Position numbers and translations under genes: made by a program. Shown piece after piece: positions 14,280-15,729 of a stretch of DNA of 15,729 nucleotides. The number at the start of each line of letters is the position of its first letter. The stretch's first letter is position 1. The notes beneath the pieces are model-generated. The model was not told where the DNA came from, did not search any database, and saw nothing but the letters and a program-made list of their open reading frames with translations. The stretch is from Phycisphaerales bacterium (lineage in GTDB: Bacteria; Planctomycetota; Phycisphaerae; Phycisphaerales; UBA1924). The stretch lies in the NCBI GenBank assembly GCA_016764015.1, contig JAESSR010000293.1, positions 1-15,729 on the forward strand, read 5' to 3'.

Positions 14280-15729
14280 ATGTCAGATGAAGATCGCAAC
14301 ACACCCGAGTATCTGCGTGCGGATCGGGATAAAGAAACTCAATCAACCGCCGATGCCGGGGCACCGAGTCATGCTGATTCTGCGCCTCTCCCCGAGACCA
14401 TTGGGCATTACAAGATTATTCGATCCATCGGTGAGGGCGGGATGGGTGCGGTGTACGAGGCCGAGCAGGAATCACCCAAGCGACGCGTTGCGCTCAAGGT
14501 CATCAAGGCCGGGGCGATCTCCGAGCGACTGCTCAAGCGATTCGAGATCGAAGCACAGATCCTCGGCAGGCTCGACCACCCCGGCATTGCGACGATCTAC
14601 GAAGCGGGGACCTTTGGGAGCGGGTCCAATGCGCAGCCGTTCTTTGCCATGGAGTTTGTCGAGGGCGAACTGCTCACCGATTATGTCTTTGGTAAATAAC
14701 TCAGTACTCACAAGCGGCTTGTGCTGCTCGCCAAGATTGCCGATGCGGTGCAGCACGCGCACCAGAAAGGCGTGATCCACCGCGATCTTAAGCCGAGCAA
14801 TATCCTCGTCACGAACGATGGCGAGATTAAGATCCTCGACTTCGGCGTTGCGCGTGCGACCGATGCCGATATTCAGACCGCAACGATGCAGACGGATATC
14901 GGGCAGTTGATCGGGACCATTCCGTACATGAGCCCCGAGCAGGCATCGGGAGATCCGGACGAGCTTGACACGCGGAGCGATGTGTACGCGTTGGGTATTC
15001 TGGCGTACGAGGTGCTGACGGGGTGGCTGCCTTACGATGTCGAGCGGAAGATGATCCACGAGGCGGTGCGTGTAATCCGCGAGGATGAGCCGCGCCCGTT
15101 GAGCTCGATCAATAAGACATTCCGCGGCGATATCGAGATCATCGTCAGCAAGGCGTTGGTCAAGGAGAAGGACCGTCGGTACCAATCGGCGAGCGATTTC
15201 GCCAACGATATCCATCGGTATCTGAACAACGAACCAATCATCGCGCGTCCGCCGAGCACTTGGTACCAGTTGAGCAAGTTTTCCAAGCGGCACAAGGCGT
15301 TGGTCGTGGGCGTGGCTGCGGTGGTGATCGTATCGGTAGTGGGGGCGATCGTGTCGGTGAACTTCGCGATGGGCGAGGCGGAGCAGAAGCGCATCGCCAT
15401 TCAGGCCACTGCATCCGAAGCCGAGCAACGCCAGGCCGCGGTCGCGCGTGCCGAAGAAGCCGAGGCGGCCCGGGTGCGAGCCGAGGCTGCAGAAGCGGAA
15501 ACCAGTCTCCGCGCCCAAGAGCTGGAGCAGGTCGCCGAGTTTCAGTCCAGCCAACTCAGCGGGATTGATGTGGAAAAGATGGGGGACATGCTCCGCCAGT
15601 CGCTTCTCGAAGCCGTGCCTGAGGAGCAGCGATCCGACGCAGAACGGGCCGTCGCGGGCGTGAACTTCACGAGTCTTGCGCTGGGAACACTCGAAGACAA
15701 CATCTTCATTCGTTCGATCACGGCAGTGG
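14280..15729 (+). pseudogene. Membrane Ser/Thr protein kinase interrupted by an in-frame TAA; 3' end outside window
   Basis: One frame stays open from ATG 14280 to the window end (483 codons) apart from TAA at 14697-14699 (codon 140). Before it lie the Gly-loop GEGGMG (51-56), catalytic VALKV Lys73 and the hinge MEFVEGELLTDYV. After it, in the same frame, come HRDLKPSN (Asp169), DFG (187-189), GTIPYMSPEQA and SDVYALGILAYEVLTG, all needed for activity. A membrane helix (about 340-362) and an Ala/Glu-rich coiled coil (about 363-430) follow, as in planctomycete Hanks-type kinases with sensor or repeat regions outside. Reading K-stop-LSTHKR suggests a CAA-to-TAA change. The gene may be newly inactivated, hold a sequencing error, or be read through. 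If termination holds, only a 139-residue N-lobe without catalytic loop is made. An upstream in-frame extension to 14154 is not favoured. Confidence 0.8.

Noticed and set aside
14472..15554. A 360-codon open frame on the - strand
   Set aside because: It is antisense to the kinase, whose motifs are unmistakable on the + strand.

Overview
The window looks like a chromosomal piece of a planctomycete-like bacterium, possibly of the Phycisphaerae lineage. This is inferred from three things: a single-gene pseudopilin with a C-terminal DGH motif, a membrane Ser/Thr kinase with a GEGGMG loop and a post-TM coiled coil, and an envelope with lipoproteins and an outer membrane. There are no rRNA, tRNA, CRISPR, integrase or recognisable transposase genes.

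Left part (1-2850, + strand): a small PepSY-type membrane protein (55-792) overlaps a pseudopilin (789-1685). A membrane protein of unknown function follows (1739-2617), with one HExxH string and three CxxC pairs. Right behind it lies a decayed partial copy of the PepSY gene (about 2634-2832), so this end has seen duplication and decay. A perfect 13-bp hairpin (2817-2846) separates it from the next block.

Central part (2870-9823, - strand): a heavy-metal RND efflux operon read right to left. The order is a small secreted Cys-rich protein, a CzcC-type outer-membrane factor, a CzcB-type adaptor with a His-rich linker, a CzcA-type pump with the divalent-metal TM4 signature, and a PII-like signalling protein. 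Gaps are short and czcB/czcC overlap by ATGA.

Right-central part (10089-13395, + strand): two consecutive metal-responsive units, divergent from the efflux operon. The first begins with a promoter overlapped by a C6/G7 palindrome typical of CsoR-family operators. It encodes a CsoR/FrmR-family repressor whose metal-ligand histidine is replaced by Glu, then a three-part fusion (CopZ-like Cys-rich Fe-S/Zn domain, MerT membrane domain, C-terminal HMA domain), then a MerR-family activator. Next comes a MerR-type promoter (TTGACC, 20-bp spacer, GATAAT) driving a lipoprotein with an HMA domain that overlaps a gene for an outer-membrane beta-barrel. Together the genes suggest metal capture at the envelope and in the cytoplasm, inner-membrane transport, and RND efflux, controlled by two cytoplasmic metal sensors and possibly PII. 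The metal cannot be fixed from sequence: the parts point variously to Cu, Hg and divalent Zn/Cd/Co.

Right end (13396-15729): about 880 bases without a convincing gene but with hairpins and a promoter-like site. A Ser/Thr kinase gene follows, interrupted by one in-frame TAA at codon 140 and running off the window.
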